In this document: positions 8,539 to 16,504 of the stretch, piece by piece
Numbering within the stretch: the stretch's first letter is position 1
Layout: each line of letters opens with the position of its first letter
Assembly (NCBI GenBank): GCA_038206235.1
Contig: JBBRBB010000002.1
Span: 62,001 to 126,000 of the forward strand
DNA length: 64,000 nt
Direction: 5' to 3'
From: JBBRBB01 sp038206235
GTDB taxonomy: Bacteria > Bacteroidota > Bacteroidia > Chitinophagales > Chitinophagaceae
Notes under the pieces: model-generated
Database searches by the model: none
The model's input: only the letters and a program-made list of their open reading frames with translations
What the model was told of the DNA's origin: nothing
Translations under genes and position numbers: made by a program

Positions 8539-8973
8539 TTATATAAATGAGGGCAGCTTATCCACTTCAACTAATTTACCTTCTTTTCTCTCAAAAGCAT
8601 AATGAGAAACCCCGTTTGTAATCACAAGATACGCAGATGGTATGGCAATATTATAGTGCAATATTTGCCGCAGCACTGCTTCATTTAATGGCAGGCTCAT
8701 TTCCTTGCATTCTACAATCATCCAGGGGTTTGCCAGCTTATATACCACAATATCACATCGCTTTTTAAGTTCGCCCAACCGAATCATTTTTTCAACGGCT
8801 ATCAGCGATGCAGGATATTGCATCATTTTAATAAGATATTGAAGAAAATTTTGACGAACCCATTCTTCAGGAGTTATTATTACCCATTTACGCCTCACCT
8901 CATCAAAAATAAATTCCTTTTCTTTTTCTTTTTTTATGCGCAGAACATTCTCAGGATAATTTATTTTCAGCAT
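8539..8973 (-). CDS. Small HsdR-N-like (PD-(D/E)XK) protein
   Basis: A 144-residue protein matching the stand-alone type I restriction enzyme R N-terminal-domain family of Bacteroidota. The nuclease-fold residues are visible as 'RCDIVVY' (aspartate) and 'WMIVECKE' (the ExK element) at about 93-117, with 'LRQILHYNIAIPSAYLVITNG' after them. It has no helicase domain and no HsdM/HsdS partner here, so it is unlikely to be a classical restriction subunit. The biological role is unknown. It reads divergently from the AMP nucleosidase gene. Confidence 0.7.
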   Translation of the reverse strand: MLKINYPENVLRIKKEKEKEFIFDEVRRKWVIITPEEWVRQNFLQYLIKMMQYPASLIAVEKMIRLGELKKRCDIVVYKLANPWMIVECKEMSLPLNEAVLRQILHYNIAIPSAYLVITNGVSHYAFERKEGKLVEVDKLPSFI

Positions 8974-9044
8974 GAAGCAAACCTATTCAATAAATTTGTA
9001 AAGATTTATATTGCCTCAGCAACAAGCTCATCAAAAAAATATCA

Positions 9045-9815
9045 ATGACAAAAAAAGAAGAAATTGTCTCAAACTGGCTGCCGCGTTATACCGGCGAGCA
9101 TCTAAAAAATTTCGGAGAATATATTTTATTAACCAATTTCAGTAATTACATCAATTCTTTTGCAAAGAAATTTAAGGTTAAAGTTACTGGAAGTGATACA
9201 CCTTTTCAATGCGCTACTGCCGAAAATATTACCATTATTAATTTCGGGATGGGCTCGCCCGGTGCAGCAACCGTAATGGACCTTTTATCTGCCATAAAGC
9301 CGAAAGCTGTTCTTCTTCTTGGTAAATGCGGCGGATTAAAGAAAAGAAATAAAATTGGAGATTTAATTTTGCCCATTGCTGCCATTCGCGGCGAAGGCAC
9401 TTCGAATGATTATTTTCCCGCAGAAGTTCCTGCATTGCCGGCCTTCGCATTGCAAAAAGCAATCTCCACTACCATACGCGATTACAAGGTAGATTACTGG
9501 ACGGGCACTGTGTACACAACCAACAGAAGAGTATGGGAGCATGATACAGAATTTAAAAAATACTTAGAACAAATACGGGCTTATGCAATTGATATGGAAA
9601 CCGCCACCATTTTTACAGTGGGCTTTTATAATAAAATTCCAACCGGGGCTTTGCTCCTGGTAAGCGACCAGCCAATGATTCCTGAAGGTGTAAAAACAGC
9701 AGCAAGCGATAAAGATGTTACGGTTCAGTATGCTGAAAAACATTTACAAATTGGAATTGATTCTTTAAAACAATTAATGAATAATGGACTTACGGTAAGG
9801 CATTTGAGATTTTAA
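9045..9815 (+). CDS. amn: AMP nucleosidase (short form)
   Basis: A 256-residue phosphorylase-superfamily enzyme, predicted to split AMP into adenine and ribose 5-phosphate. The frame shows 'INFGMGSPGAATVMDLLS', 'AVLLLGKCGG', 'GDLILPIAAIRGEGTSNDYFP', 'AIDMETATIFTVG' and 'LLLVSDQPM'. The last two are the nucleobase- and ribose-binding segments of this family. The length matches the single-domain form of Bacteroidota rather than the longer enterobacterial enzyme. Confidence 0.88.
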   Translation: MTKKEEIVSNWLPRYTGEHLKNFGEYILLTNFSNYINSFAKKFKVKVTGSDTPFQCATAENITIINFGMGSPGAATVMDLLSAIKPKAVLLLGKCGGLKKRNKIGDLILPIAAIRGEGTSNDYFPAEVPALPAFALQKAISTTIRDYKVDYWTGTVYTTNRRVWEHDTEFKKYLEQIRAYAIDMETATIFTVGFYNKIPTGALLLVSDQPMIPEGVKTAASDKDVTVQYAEKHLQIGIDSLKQLMNNGLTVRHLRF

Positions 9816-9892
9816 TAAATCAATTCAAAAGAATAAAAATTGATAATCTTTTTATTGTAACTTCGCCAACTTTATAATTTGCGCCGTAGCAT

Positions 9893-9929
9893 TACACACC
9901 GCCCCGTAAGGCGGCGGCGATGTGTGTAT
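9893..9929 (+). other. G+C-rich hairpin in the queA leader
   Basis: ACACACCGCC and GGCGGCGATGTGTGT form a hairpin about 30-65 bp upstream of queA. There is no T-run, and I do not recognise a preQ1 or other aptamer. It may be a dispersed palindrome or a leader structure. Confidence 0.35.
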
Positions 9930-9957
9930 GAGGCATTGAAAAAATAGCATAGTACAC

Positions 9958-11007
9958 ATGAAGCTTTCACAATTCAGATTCGATCTCCCCCTTAATTTAA
10001 TTGCCCAAAATCCCACAAAGCACCGTGAAGACAGCCGTATGATGGTTGTGCATCGCAAAACAGGGCAAATGGAGAATAAACATTTCAAAAACATACTCGA
10101 TTATTTTGACGATAAAGATGTTTTTGTAGTAAACAATACCAAAGTTTTCCCTGCCCGTATGTATGGGCGGAAAGAAAAGACAGGCGCAAAAATTGAAGTT
10201 TTTTTATTGCGTGAATTGAGCAAGCCCAATCGCCTGTGGGACGTAATAGTGGACCCTGCCCGCAAAATTCGTGTAGGCAACAAATTATATTTTGGAGAGA
10301 ACGATGAATTGGTTGCAGAAGTTATTGATAATACTACCAGCCGCGGCAGAACCATTCGTTTTTTATGGGACGGTGATGATGACGCCTTTAGAAACATGCT
10401 TGAATTTTTAGGAGAAACTCCTCTTCCCAGATATATAAAACGCAAACCAGATGAAGAAGATAAGGAACGCTATCAAACTGTGTATGCAAAACATGAAGGA
10501 GCAGTTGCGGCGCCTACTGCCGGCTTTCATTTCAGCAAAGAATTAATTAAGCGCTGCGAAATAAAAGGAATTCGCTTTGCAGAAATAACCCTGCATACAG
10601 GCTTGGGCACTTTCAGACCCATAGAGGTTGAAGACCTTAGCAAGCATAAAATGGACGCCGAATATTATAAAATTGATGATACAGCCTGTAAAATTGTAAA
10701 CAAGGCTAAGGAGAGCGGTCACCGTATTTGTTCTATAGGAACAACAACCATGCGTGGAATGGAAACAAGCTTTACCGCACAAAAATTTTTGAAGCCAAGC
10801 GAAGGGTGGACAAACATCTTTATTCATCCGCCATACAAATTCAATATAGCAGACAGTTTGGTAACAAACTTTCATCTGCCCAAAACCAGCTTGCTGATTA
10901 TGACATGCGCCTTTGCAGGTTACGACCTGATAATGGAAGCGTATAAAAAAGCAATAAAAGATAAGTATCGGTTTTTTAGTTATGGAGATGCTATGCTAGT
11001 AATTTAA
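9958..11007 (+). CDS. queA: S-adenosylmethionine:tRNA ribosyltransferase-isomerase
   Basis: A 349-residue enzyme that transfers the ribosyl part of SAM to preQ1 in tRNA, giving epoxyqueuosine. The N-terminus 'FRFDLPLNLIAQNPTKHREDSRMM' and the segments 'VVNNTKVFPARMYGRK', 'VAAPTAGFHFSKEL', 'ITLHTGLGTFRPI' and 'GWTNIFIHPPYKF' are characteristic and span the whole family length. It is a single gene, with no other queuosine genes in the window. Confidence 0.97.
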   Translation: MKLSQFRFDLPLNLIAQNPTKHREDSRMMVVHRKTGQMENKHFKNILDYFDDKDVFVVNNTKVFPARMYGRKEKTGAKIEVFLLRELSKPNRLWDVIVDPARKIRVGNKLYFGENDELVAEVIDNTTSRGRTIRFLWDGDDDAFRNMLEFLGETPLPRYIKRKPDEEDKERYQTVYAKHEGAVAAPTAGFHFSKELIKRCEIKGIRFAEITLHTGLGTFRPIEVEDLSKHKMDAEYYKIDDTACKIVNKAKESGHRICSIGTTTMRGMETSFTAQKFLKPSEGWTNIFIHPPYKFNIADSLVTNFHLPKTSLLIMTCAFAGYDLIMEAYKKAIKDKYRFFSYGDAMLVI

Positions 11008-11231
11008 TTCGTATTATCATTCTGTTTACGAAAGGAACCTTCAAAACAAAAAACAGTTTATAAAATCTTCAACGCCACTTTTTAAAACATTGCGCGCATT
11101 ACCAAAACCTTTGGGAACTGTTTATAAAACATCACAGAAAAATCAGCAATTTTTATTCAAATTTTATCTACTTTGCCTCTCCTTAAAAGAAAAGCGTGGC
11201 AAAAAATTATAAAAATCCTAAAAATCTAAAT

Positions 11232-11717
11232 ATGGATTACAAACAAATTCAGGAGCTTATTAAGATGATTAATAAGAGTAACATAGGAGAACTATGCATT
11301 GAGGAAAAAGATTTTAAGCTCATCATTAAACAGAAAAAAGAAAATGCTCAACCGGCTGCACAATTACAAGCTTCCACTTCTGTAATGAATGCATCTCAGT
11401 CTGTTTTGCCTGCACTTCCACAAGTGTTATCTCAGGTGGCTTCTGCAACACCATCTGCCGGTTCTAGAACAGACAATCTCATTACCATTAAATGCCCTAT
11501 GATAGGAACTTTTTACAGAAAACCTTCTCCCGATAAACCCACATTCGTAGAAGTAGGAGATGACATAAATCCCGGCCAGATAATTTGTATTATCGAAGCC
11601 ATGAAGCTCTTTAATGAAATTGAAAGTGAAGTAAGCGGGAAAATTGTAAAAATTTTAGTTGATGATGCAAGCCCGGTAGAATACGACCAGCCGTTGTATT
11701 TGGTGGAACCTTTGTAA
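11232..11717 (+). CDS. accB: Acetyl-CoA carboxylase biotin carboxyl carrier protein
   Basis: A 161-residue carrier subunit of acetyl-CoA carboxylase. An N-terminal helical part 'MDYKQIQELIKMINKSNIGE' and a flexible Ala/Pro/Gln-rich linker (about 45-85) lead to a biotinyl domain. That domain has 'CIIEAMKLFNEIESE', in which Lys125 is the predicted biotinylated residue. I start at the ATG at 11232, which gives the usual AccB length; a GTG at 11196 would add a lysine/asparagine-rich leader. Its partner accC lies downstream, but another gene and two repeat blocks separate them. Confidence 0.95.
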   Translation: MDYKQIQELIKMINKSNIGELCIEEKDFKLIIKQKKENAQPAAQLQASTSVMNASQSVLPALPQVLSQVASATPSAGSRTDNLITIKCPMIGTFYRKPSPDKPTFVEVGDDINPGQIICIIEAMKLFNEIESEVSGKIVKILVDDASPVEYDQPLYLVEPL

Positions 11718-11768
11718 TGTGCTAATGTGCTGATGTGCTAATATGATAATGTGATGATGTGCTAATCG
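11718..11768. repeat. GCTAATGTGCTGATGTGC word repeat, left of the inserted gene
   Basis: Iterations of GTGCTAATGTGCTGATGTGCTAAT directly after the accB stop codon. An inverted copy lies at 12190-12236, so the intervening gene is framed by inverted copies of the same word. Confidence 0.75.
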
Positions 11769-11787
11769 CTAACTTTCAATCTGTCGT

Positions 11788-12180
11788 ATGCAAAAAAATC
11801 TTATCGAAAATAATCCTATACTAAAACTAACTTTTGATTTTTCACTTTTAATAATTGATTATTGTGAATTGCTTAATACAAGCAAAAAATATATTATAAG
11901 TAATCAATTATTGAAGGCGGGAACATCCATAGGCGCTAATGCAATGGAAGCGCAAAATGCAGAAAGCAAAGCTGACTTTATTCATAAAATAAAAATTTCT
12001 GCAAAAGAAGCAGATGAAACTCAATATTGGCTGCTGCTGTGCCAATATGCAAAAAACTATCCTGATTGTGATAACTTGACTGAAAAATTAATTGAAATTC
12101 AAAAAATATTGAATAAAATTTTAGGAACTGCAAAGCGTAATTTTCCATTCAGTTATTTATTCAGTTTCTTTATTTTCTAA
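11788..12180 (+). CDS. Four-helix-bundle protein (23S rRNA intervening-sequence family)
   Basis: A 130-residue helical protein. 'SLLIIDYCELLN', 'ISNQLLKAGTSIGANAMEAQNAESKADFIHKI' and 'ISAKEADETQYWLLLCQYA' are the signature of the four-helix-bundle family first seen inside 23S rRNA intervening sequences. The family is widespread as single genes in Bacteroidota, and its molecular function is not established. It sits between accB and accC, flanked on both sides by the GCTAATGTGCT repeat word, which suggests a later insertion into the acc operon. Confidence 0.85.
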   Translation: MQKNLIENNPILKLTFDFSLLIIDYCELLNTSKKYIISNQLLKAGTSIGANAMEAQNAESKADFIHKIKISAKEADETQYWLLLCQYAKNYPDCDNLTEKLIEIQKILNKILGTAKRNFPFSYLFSFFIF

Positions 12181-12189
12181 ACGTGCCGG

Positions 12190-12236
12190 TGTGCGGTGCA
12201 TTAGCACATTAGCACATCAGCTAATTAGCTAATTAA
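12190..12236. repeat. AGCACATTAGCACATCAGC word repeat, right of the inserted gene
   Basis: An inverted relative of the block at 11718-11768. It ends a few bases before the accC start codon and itself contains the palindrome AGCTAATTAGCT. Confidence 0.75.
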
Positions 12237-12240
12237 AACA

Positions 12241-13581
12241 ATGTTTAAAAAGATATTAATAGCCAATCGTGGTGAAATTGCTCTTCGTGTGATAAGAACA
12301 TGCAGGGAAATGGGTATTAAAACCGTTGCTGTTTATTCCACTGCAGACAGAGAAAGTCTGCATGTAAGATTTGCTGATGAAGCCGTTTGTATTGGCAAGC
12401 CGCAAAGCAGCGAGTCTTATTTAAACATTCCGCATATAATGGCCGCTGCTGAAATTACCAATGCAGATGCCATACATCCCGGTTATGGTTTCTTAGCAGA
12501 AAATGCAAAGTTTTCGCAGATATGTTTCGACCATGGTATTAAGTTTATAGGACCTGCTCCCGAAATGATTAATGCTATGGGCGATAAAATCACTGCAAAA
12601 GAAGCAATGATAAAGGCAGGAGTACCTGTTGTTGCGGGCGGCGTACGACTATTAGAAAGTTTTGATGAAGCGATTGACCTTGCTAAAAATAAAATCGGCT
12701 ATCCCGTTATTTTAAAGGCAACCGCTGGGGGAGGAGGTAAGGGTATGCGCCTGGTTTGGGAAGAAAGTGAAATGGAGAGAGCATACAATACTGCAAAAGC
12801 AGAAGCAGCCGCTTCATTTAAAAATGATGGCCTCTACATAGAAAAATTTGTAGAAGAGCCCCGCCATATTGAAATACAGATTGCAGGAGACAAGTATGGC
12901 ACTGTATGCCATTTGAGCGAAAGAGATTGTTCCATTCAACGCAGACACCAGAAATTGGTTGAAGAAAGTCCCTCTCCTTTTATGACTGACGAGCTGCGGG
13001 AAAAAATGGGCGAAGCGGCAATAAAAGCGGCCACTGCGATTAACTATGAAAGTGTAGGCACTGTCGAGTTTTTGGTTGATAAGCATCGCAACTTTTATTT
13101 TATGGAAATGAATACACGCATACAGGTAGAGCATTGTGTTACAGAAGAAGTTATTGGTTATGATTTAATAAAAGAGCAGATAAAAATTGCCATGGGAGAA
13201 AAAATTTCAGGCAAAAATTATTTTCCGCAATTGCACGCCATTGAATGCCGTATAAATGCAGAAGACCCTTACAATGGATTTCGTCCCTCTCCGGGCAGAA
13301 TAAATACTTTACATACACCGGGCGGTCATGGGGTGCGTGTAGACAGTCATGTTTACACAGGGTATTTAATTTCGCCTTATTACGATTCCATGATTGGAAA
13401 ATTAATCGCTATTGCACGCACAAGAGAAGAAGCGATAGATACTATGTACCGTGCATTAAGCGAGTATGTTATTGAAGGAGTAAAAACAACCATTCCCTTT
13501 CATCTTCAATTAATGCAAAATAAAGATTTCAGGGCAGGTAATTTTACTACCAAGTTTCTGGAAACTTTTGAAATGCAATAA
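12241..13581 (+). CDS. accC: Biotin carboxylase subunit of acetyl-CoA carboxylase
   Basis: A 446-residue ATP-grasp enzyme that carboxylates the biotin on AccB in the first committed step of fatty-acid synthesis. 'MFKKILIANRGEIALRVIRTCREMG' opens the N-terminal domain. The glycine-rich ATP loop is 'KATAGGGGKGMRLV', and 'HIEIQIAGDKYGTVCHLSERDCSIQRRHQK', 'FMEMNTRIQVEHCVTE' and 'ECRINAEDP' follow. Its length is normal. No accA or accD is in the window. Confidence 0.97.
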   Translation: MFKKILIANRGEIALRVIRTCREMGIKTVAVYSTADRESLHVRFADEAVCIGKPQSSESYLNIPHIMAAAEITNADAIHPGYGFLAENAKFSQICFDHGIKFIGPAPEMINAMGDKITAKEAMIKAGVPVVAGGVRLLESFDEAIDLAKNKIGYPVILKATAGGGGKGMRLVWEESEMERAYNTAKAEAAASFKNDGLYIEKFVEEPRHIEIQIAGDKYGTVCHLSERDCSIQRRHQKLVEESPSPFMTDELREKMGEAAIKAATAINYESVGTVEFLVDKHRNFYFMEMNTRIQVEHCVTEEVIGYDLIKEQIKIAMGEKISGKNYFPQLHAIECRINAEDPYNGFRPSPGRINTLHTPGGHGVRVDSHVYTGYLISPYYDSMIGKLIAIARTREEAIDTMYRALSEYVIEGVKTTIPFHLQLMQNKDFRAGNFTTKFLETFEMQ

Positions 13582-13606
13582 TAAAAATGCACTAAATTGG
13601 TGCAGG

Positions 13607-14260
13607 TTAATTTTCTTTATGTGAAGAATTTTTCAGCGTAAATACCAACCCAAGATTCGCAGATTTTGAAATGGGATTATAACCTGGCTGAAGATGCAGG
13701 CTTAAATCATCACTTACATCGAAATCTTTCAAATGCCCGAAAACAGTGGCATCAACAACATTTAATCCCCAGATAACAAAAAACCAAAGCACAGAATAAT
13801 CCCTGTCTTTGCGAAAAGTATTCCTATAAAATTGTAATGATTCGGGGCTTAGCCCCTGGAGCTTGGGATAAATATTTCCGAAATGTGGCGTATCATTATT
13901 GACTAAAATATTATACGCATCTTTCGTTCTTTTATACCAGGTATTGTTGTAAATAAATGTAGCAGCAGGAATTGATAAGGCACCATATACAATGGGTATT
14001 TTCCAATACTCTCTGTTATAAGCCTGACCCCAGCCGGGAATTACTGCGGAGCGAAAAGTAGCTTTACGCGGGTCATGTAATTGCTTAGCCAGTGTATCTT
14101 TTTGGGTAAGCTTTGCGGGAACGGTATCAGCAGATTTTTTTACGCTATCAAACACATTGATTACAGGCGGAAGCTTTTTAGCAGTATCCTGCGCAGATAC
14201 ATGAAGATAATTTACCCAAGAAAAAATAAATAGCATCAATATTAAGCGCTGCATGGTCAT
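13607..14260 (-). CDS. DUF5683 domain protein
   Basis: A 217-residue exported or membrane-associated protein with a signal-like N-terminus ('LILMLFIFSWVNYLHVSAQ'). The conserved block 'KATFRSAVIPGWGQAYNREYWKIPIVYGALSIPAATF' is followed by a hydrophobic segment near 'YSVLWFFVIWGLNVVDATVFGHLKDFDVSDDL'. This is the DUF5683 pattern found beside parAB in many Bacteroidota. The start codon shares one base with the parB stop (TAATG), so the two are translationally coupled. The function is unknown; the chromosomal neighbourhood is conserved in the phylum. Confidence 0.8.
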   Translation of the reverse strand: MTMQRLILMLFIFSWVNYLHVSAQDTAKKLPPVINVFDSVKKSADTVPAKLTQKDTLAKQLHDPRKATFRSAVIPGWGQAYNREYWKIPIVYGALSIPAATFIYNNTWYKRTKDAYNILVNNDTPHFGNIYPKLQGLSPESLQFYRNTFRKDRDYSVLWFFVIWGLNVVDATVFGHLKDFDVSDDLSLHLQPGYNPISKSANLGLVFTLKNSSHKEN

Positions 14261-15180
14261 TAGCTAATCTGCACATTCATCAACTCCAGCATTTTGTTTA
14301 GATCTTCGAATGAATAGTATTCAAGTGTGATGTGGCCGCCGCCTTTTTTATTACGTGACAGTTTTACCTTAGTTGAGAAATGCGATGCTAAGTTATCTTC
14401 GATTCTTTTGTATGCCGGCAATAGAGAAGATTTTGAAGAAGATTTAACAGCAGTATGAATGGCTTTGTATAACCTGCGAACAAGCTCTTCTGTTTGCCTT
14501 ACACTGAGTTGACGATCTTTTATTTCATTGTAAACATATATTTGCTTATCAACTGTATCAATGTTTATCAATGCTCTTGCGTGACCCATACTGATATTTC
14601 CACTGCGCACTGCCATTTGTATATCAGGCGGTAATTTCAACAGCCTGATGTAATTGGTAACGGTGCTTCTCTCTTTGCTCATGCGCTCTGCCACCTGTTC
14701 CTGAGTATAATTCAATTCATCTATCATGCGCTTGTAGCTTAAAGCAATTTCAATTGCATTTAAATCTTCACGCTGCAGGTTTTCAAGTAGGGCAAGTTCC
14801 AGCAACTCATTATCATTTGCATGACGTATGTAAGCAGGAATATCTTTGATGCCGGCTAACTTCGCTGCTTTGAAACGACGTTCTCCTGCAATAATTCTAT
14901 ATTGACCAGCAGTAATCTTTGCAACTGTTATGGGTTGAATTACATCATGCAGCTTGATGGAAGCCGTGAGTTCATTTAATGCCTGTTCATCAAAATCTCT
15001 GCGTGGATTATTGGGATTTATTTGTATCTGGTTTAGCGATATTCTGCTGATGCCTGTTGCTGCTTCTGCAACCGTATTCTTTAACGAGCCAGAAGTGGTT
15101 TTTAAATCCGCATCAATATTTTGCAGCAAGGAACGGATTCCTTTGCCCAACGCATCTTTATTTTGTTTTGGAGAGGTCAT
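14260..15180 (-). CDS. parB: Chromosome-partitioning protein ParB
   Basis: A 306-residue DNA- and CTP-binding partition protein. 'ALGKGIRSLLQNIDADLK' opens the frame. The ParB/Srx core has 'INPNNPRRDFDEQALNELTASIKLHDVIQPITV' and 'IIAGERRFKAAKLAG', with 'LLENLQREDLNAIEIALSYKRMI' at its end. A helix-turn-helix ('YTQEQVAERMSKERSTVTNYIRLLKLP') and a C-terminal dimerisation region follow. I start at the ATG at 15180; longer starts up to 15267 would add residues encoded by a TTTCTCGTTTCTCG repeat. It lies between parA and the DUF5683 gene in one operon. No parS site was identified by eye. Confidence 0.94.
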   Translation of the reverse strand: MTSPKQNKDALGKGIRSLLQNIDADLKTTSGSLKNTVAEAATGISRISLNQIQINPNNPRRDFDEQALNELTASIKLHDVIQPITVAKITAGQYRIIAGERRFKAAKLAGIKDIPAYIRHANDNELLELALLENLQREDLNAIEIALSYKRMIDELNYTQEQVAERMSKERSTVTNYIRLLKLPPDIQMAVRSGNISMGHARALINIDTVDKQIYVYNEIKDRQLSVRQTEELVRRLYKAIHTAVKSSSKSSLLPAYKRIEDNLASHFSTKVKLSRNKKGGGHITLEYYSFEDLNKMLELMNVQIS

Positions 15181-15334
15181 CTTTTCGTTTCTCGTTTCTC
15201 GTGTCTGGTTTCTCGTTTTCTCGCAGCACATTATCACTTCTAACAATTTAGCCATGCAACCATTCAACTACTAATTCCCAATTCCTAATTCCCAATTCCT
15301 TTACTGCCTACTGCTTACTGCTTACTTGCTACTG
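15181..15334. repeat. Mixed word repeats between parA and parB
   Basis: Three word types follow one another: CGTTTCTCGTTTCTCG (about 15184-15222), AATTCCCAATTCCTAATTCCC (about 15271-15300) and TACTGCCTACTGCTTACTGC (about 15302-15340). They fill the space between two genes that are normally tightly coupled. Confidence 0.75.
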
Positions 15335-15335
15335 C

Positions 15336-16136
15336 CTACTCCATCACTCTTTCTTCCTGCGGAATTTTAGTCATATTATTTTTTTGAAGAACTTCTTTGG
15401 CAAGATTCAAATAATTAATTGCTCCTTTACTCTCTGCATCGTATAAGATTACAGGCTTACCCACACTTGGCGCCTCGCTCAATTTTGTATTGCGGTGAAT
15501 GATAGTAGTGAAAACCATTTCATCAAAATGCCTTCTTACCTCACTCACCACCTGGTTGCATAAACGCAGGCGGCCATCATACATCGTCATTAATATTCCT
15601 TCTATCTGCAAATCTATATTCAAACGGTTCTGAACTATCTTAATTGTGTTTAGCAATTTTCCCAAACCTTCCAACGCAAAGAATTCGCATTGCACCGGAA
15701 CAATTACACTGTCTGCTGCCGTTAAGGCATTTACTGTTATTAATCCGAGGGAAGGCGAGCAATCAACTATTATAAAATCATAATAATCTTTTATGGGTTG
15801 CAGCAAATGTTTTAAAACAAGCTCCCTGTTGGGATAGTTTATCATTTCAATTTCTGCACCAACCAAATCAATGTGCGATGGAATCAAATCAAGATTGGGT
15901 ATATCACTTTTTAATATTACTTCCTGTGCTGTTGCATTGTTTATCATGCATTCGTATAAACTGATATTGATGTTGTGCAGGTCGAAGCCAATGCCTGTGG
16001 TGCTGTTTGCCTGCGGGTCTGCATCAACCAGCAAGGTTTTAAACTCAAGCACAGCAAGGCTTGCAGCCAGGTTTATCGCTGTAGTGGTTTTGCCCACACC
16101 TCCTTTTTGATTTGCAATTCCAATTATTCTTGACAT
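15336..16136 (-). CDS. parA: Chromosome-partitioning ATPase ParA
   Basis: A 266-residue Walker-type ATPase that works with ParB in chromosome segregation. The deviant Walker A motif 'KGGVGKTTTAINLAA' is at residues 11-25, and Walker A' 'LLVDADPQANSTTGIG' and 'DFIIVDCSPSLGLIT' (Walker B) follow. The length is normal. It is upstream of parB on the same strand. A run of repeat words lies directly upstream of its start codon. Confidence 0.96.
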   Translation of the reverse strand: MSRIIGIANQKGGVGKTTTAINLAASLAVLEFKTLLVDADPQANSTTGIGFDLHNINISLYECMINNATAQEVILKSDIPNLDLIPSHIDLVGAEIEMINYPNRELVLKHLLQPIKDYYDFIIVDCSPSLGLITVNALTAADSVIVPVQCEFFALEGLGKLLNTIKIVQNRLNIDLQIEGILMTMYDGRLRLCNQVVSEVRRHFDEMVFTTIIHRNTKLSEAPSVGKPVILYDAESKGAINYLNLAKEVLQKNNMTKIPQEERVME

Positions 16137-16504
16137 ATTATTTAAGTCATTAAGTCATTAGTCAATAAGTCATTTCTCACAGCTATCAACTGCCAACTAT
16201 CAACTTTTATATTCTTTCCAATATCAAGCACAGTATTGCTTTTTTTCCTATTGCAGTAAAATTTGCTTTTAATTAGTTTTATTTTTAAAAAAGCAATTTA
16301 TAATTCAAAACTTAATCATTACCCTTAATATCGAAACCTAAACTTATAAACGGTAAACTTGTAAACTTGTAAACTTGTAAACTCGTAAACTGTTTCAAAC
16401 CTCGCTAATATCTGCCTTTGCCGCTTATTAGTTAAATATATTTTTGCACATTTGTTTTAAAATATTTTTGTAGAAGTAATTATAAAAAAATAATCAAAAA
16501 AGTT
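16137..16504. other. Divergent intergenic region parA / metallophosphoesterase
   Basis: 368 bp without a gene. Next to parA lie TAAGTCATTAAGTCATTAGTC and CTATCAACTGCCAACTATCAAC words (16141-16206). A GTAAACTTGTAAACTTGTAAAC array lies at 16340-16391. Nearest the plus-strand gene is a candidate promoter (16417-16446). Confidence 0.7.
16417..16446 (+). promoter_or_regulatory. Bacteroidota-type promoter for the metallophosphoesterase
   Basis: A TTTG element at 16417-16420 and TATTTTTG (matching TAnnTTTG) at 16439-16446 are separated by 18 bp, close to the usual spacing of the -33/-7 promoter of this phylum. A second TATTTTTG at 16463-16470 could serve as an alternative. Confidence 0.5.

Noticed and set aside
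8539..8973. Type I restriction system
   Set aside because: Only a short HsdR-N-like protein is present, with no helicase, HsdM or HsdS.
9840..9957. preQ1 riboswitch before queA
   Set aside because: The leader has a G+C-rich hairpin but not the short C-rich loop and A-rich tail of preQ1 aptamers.
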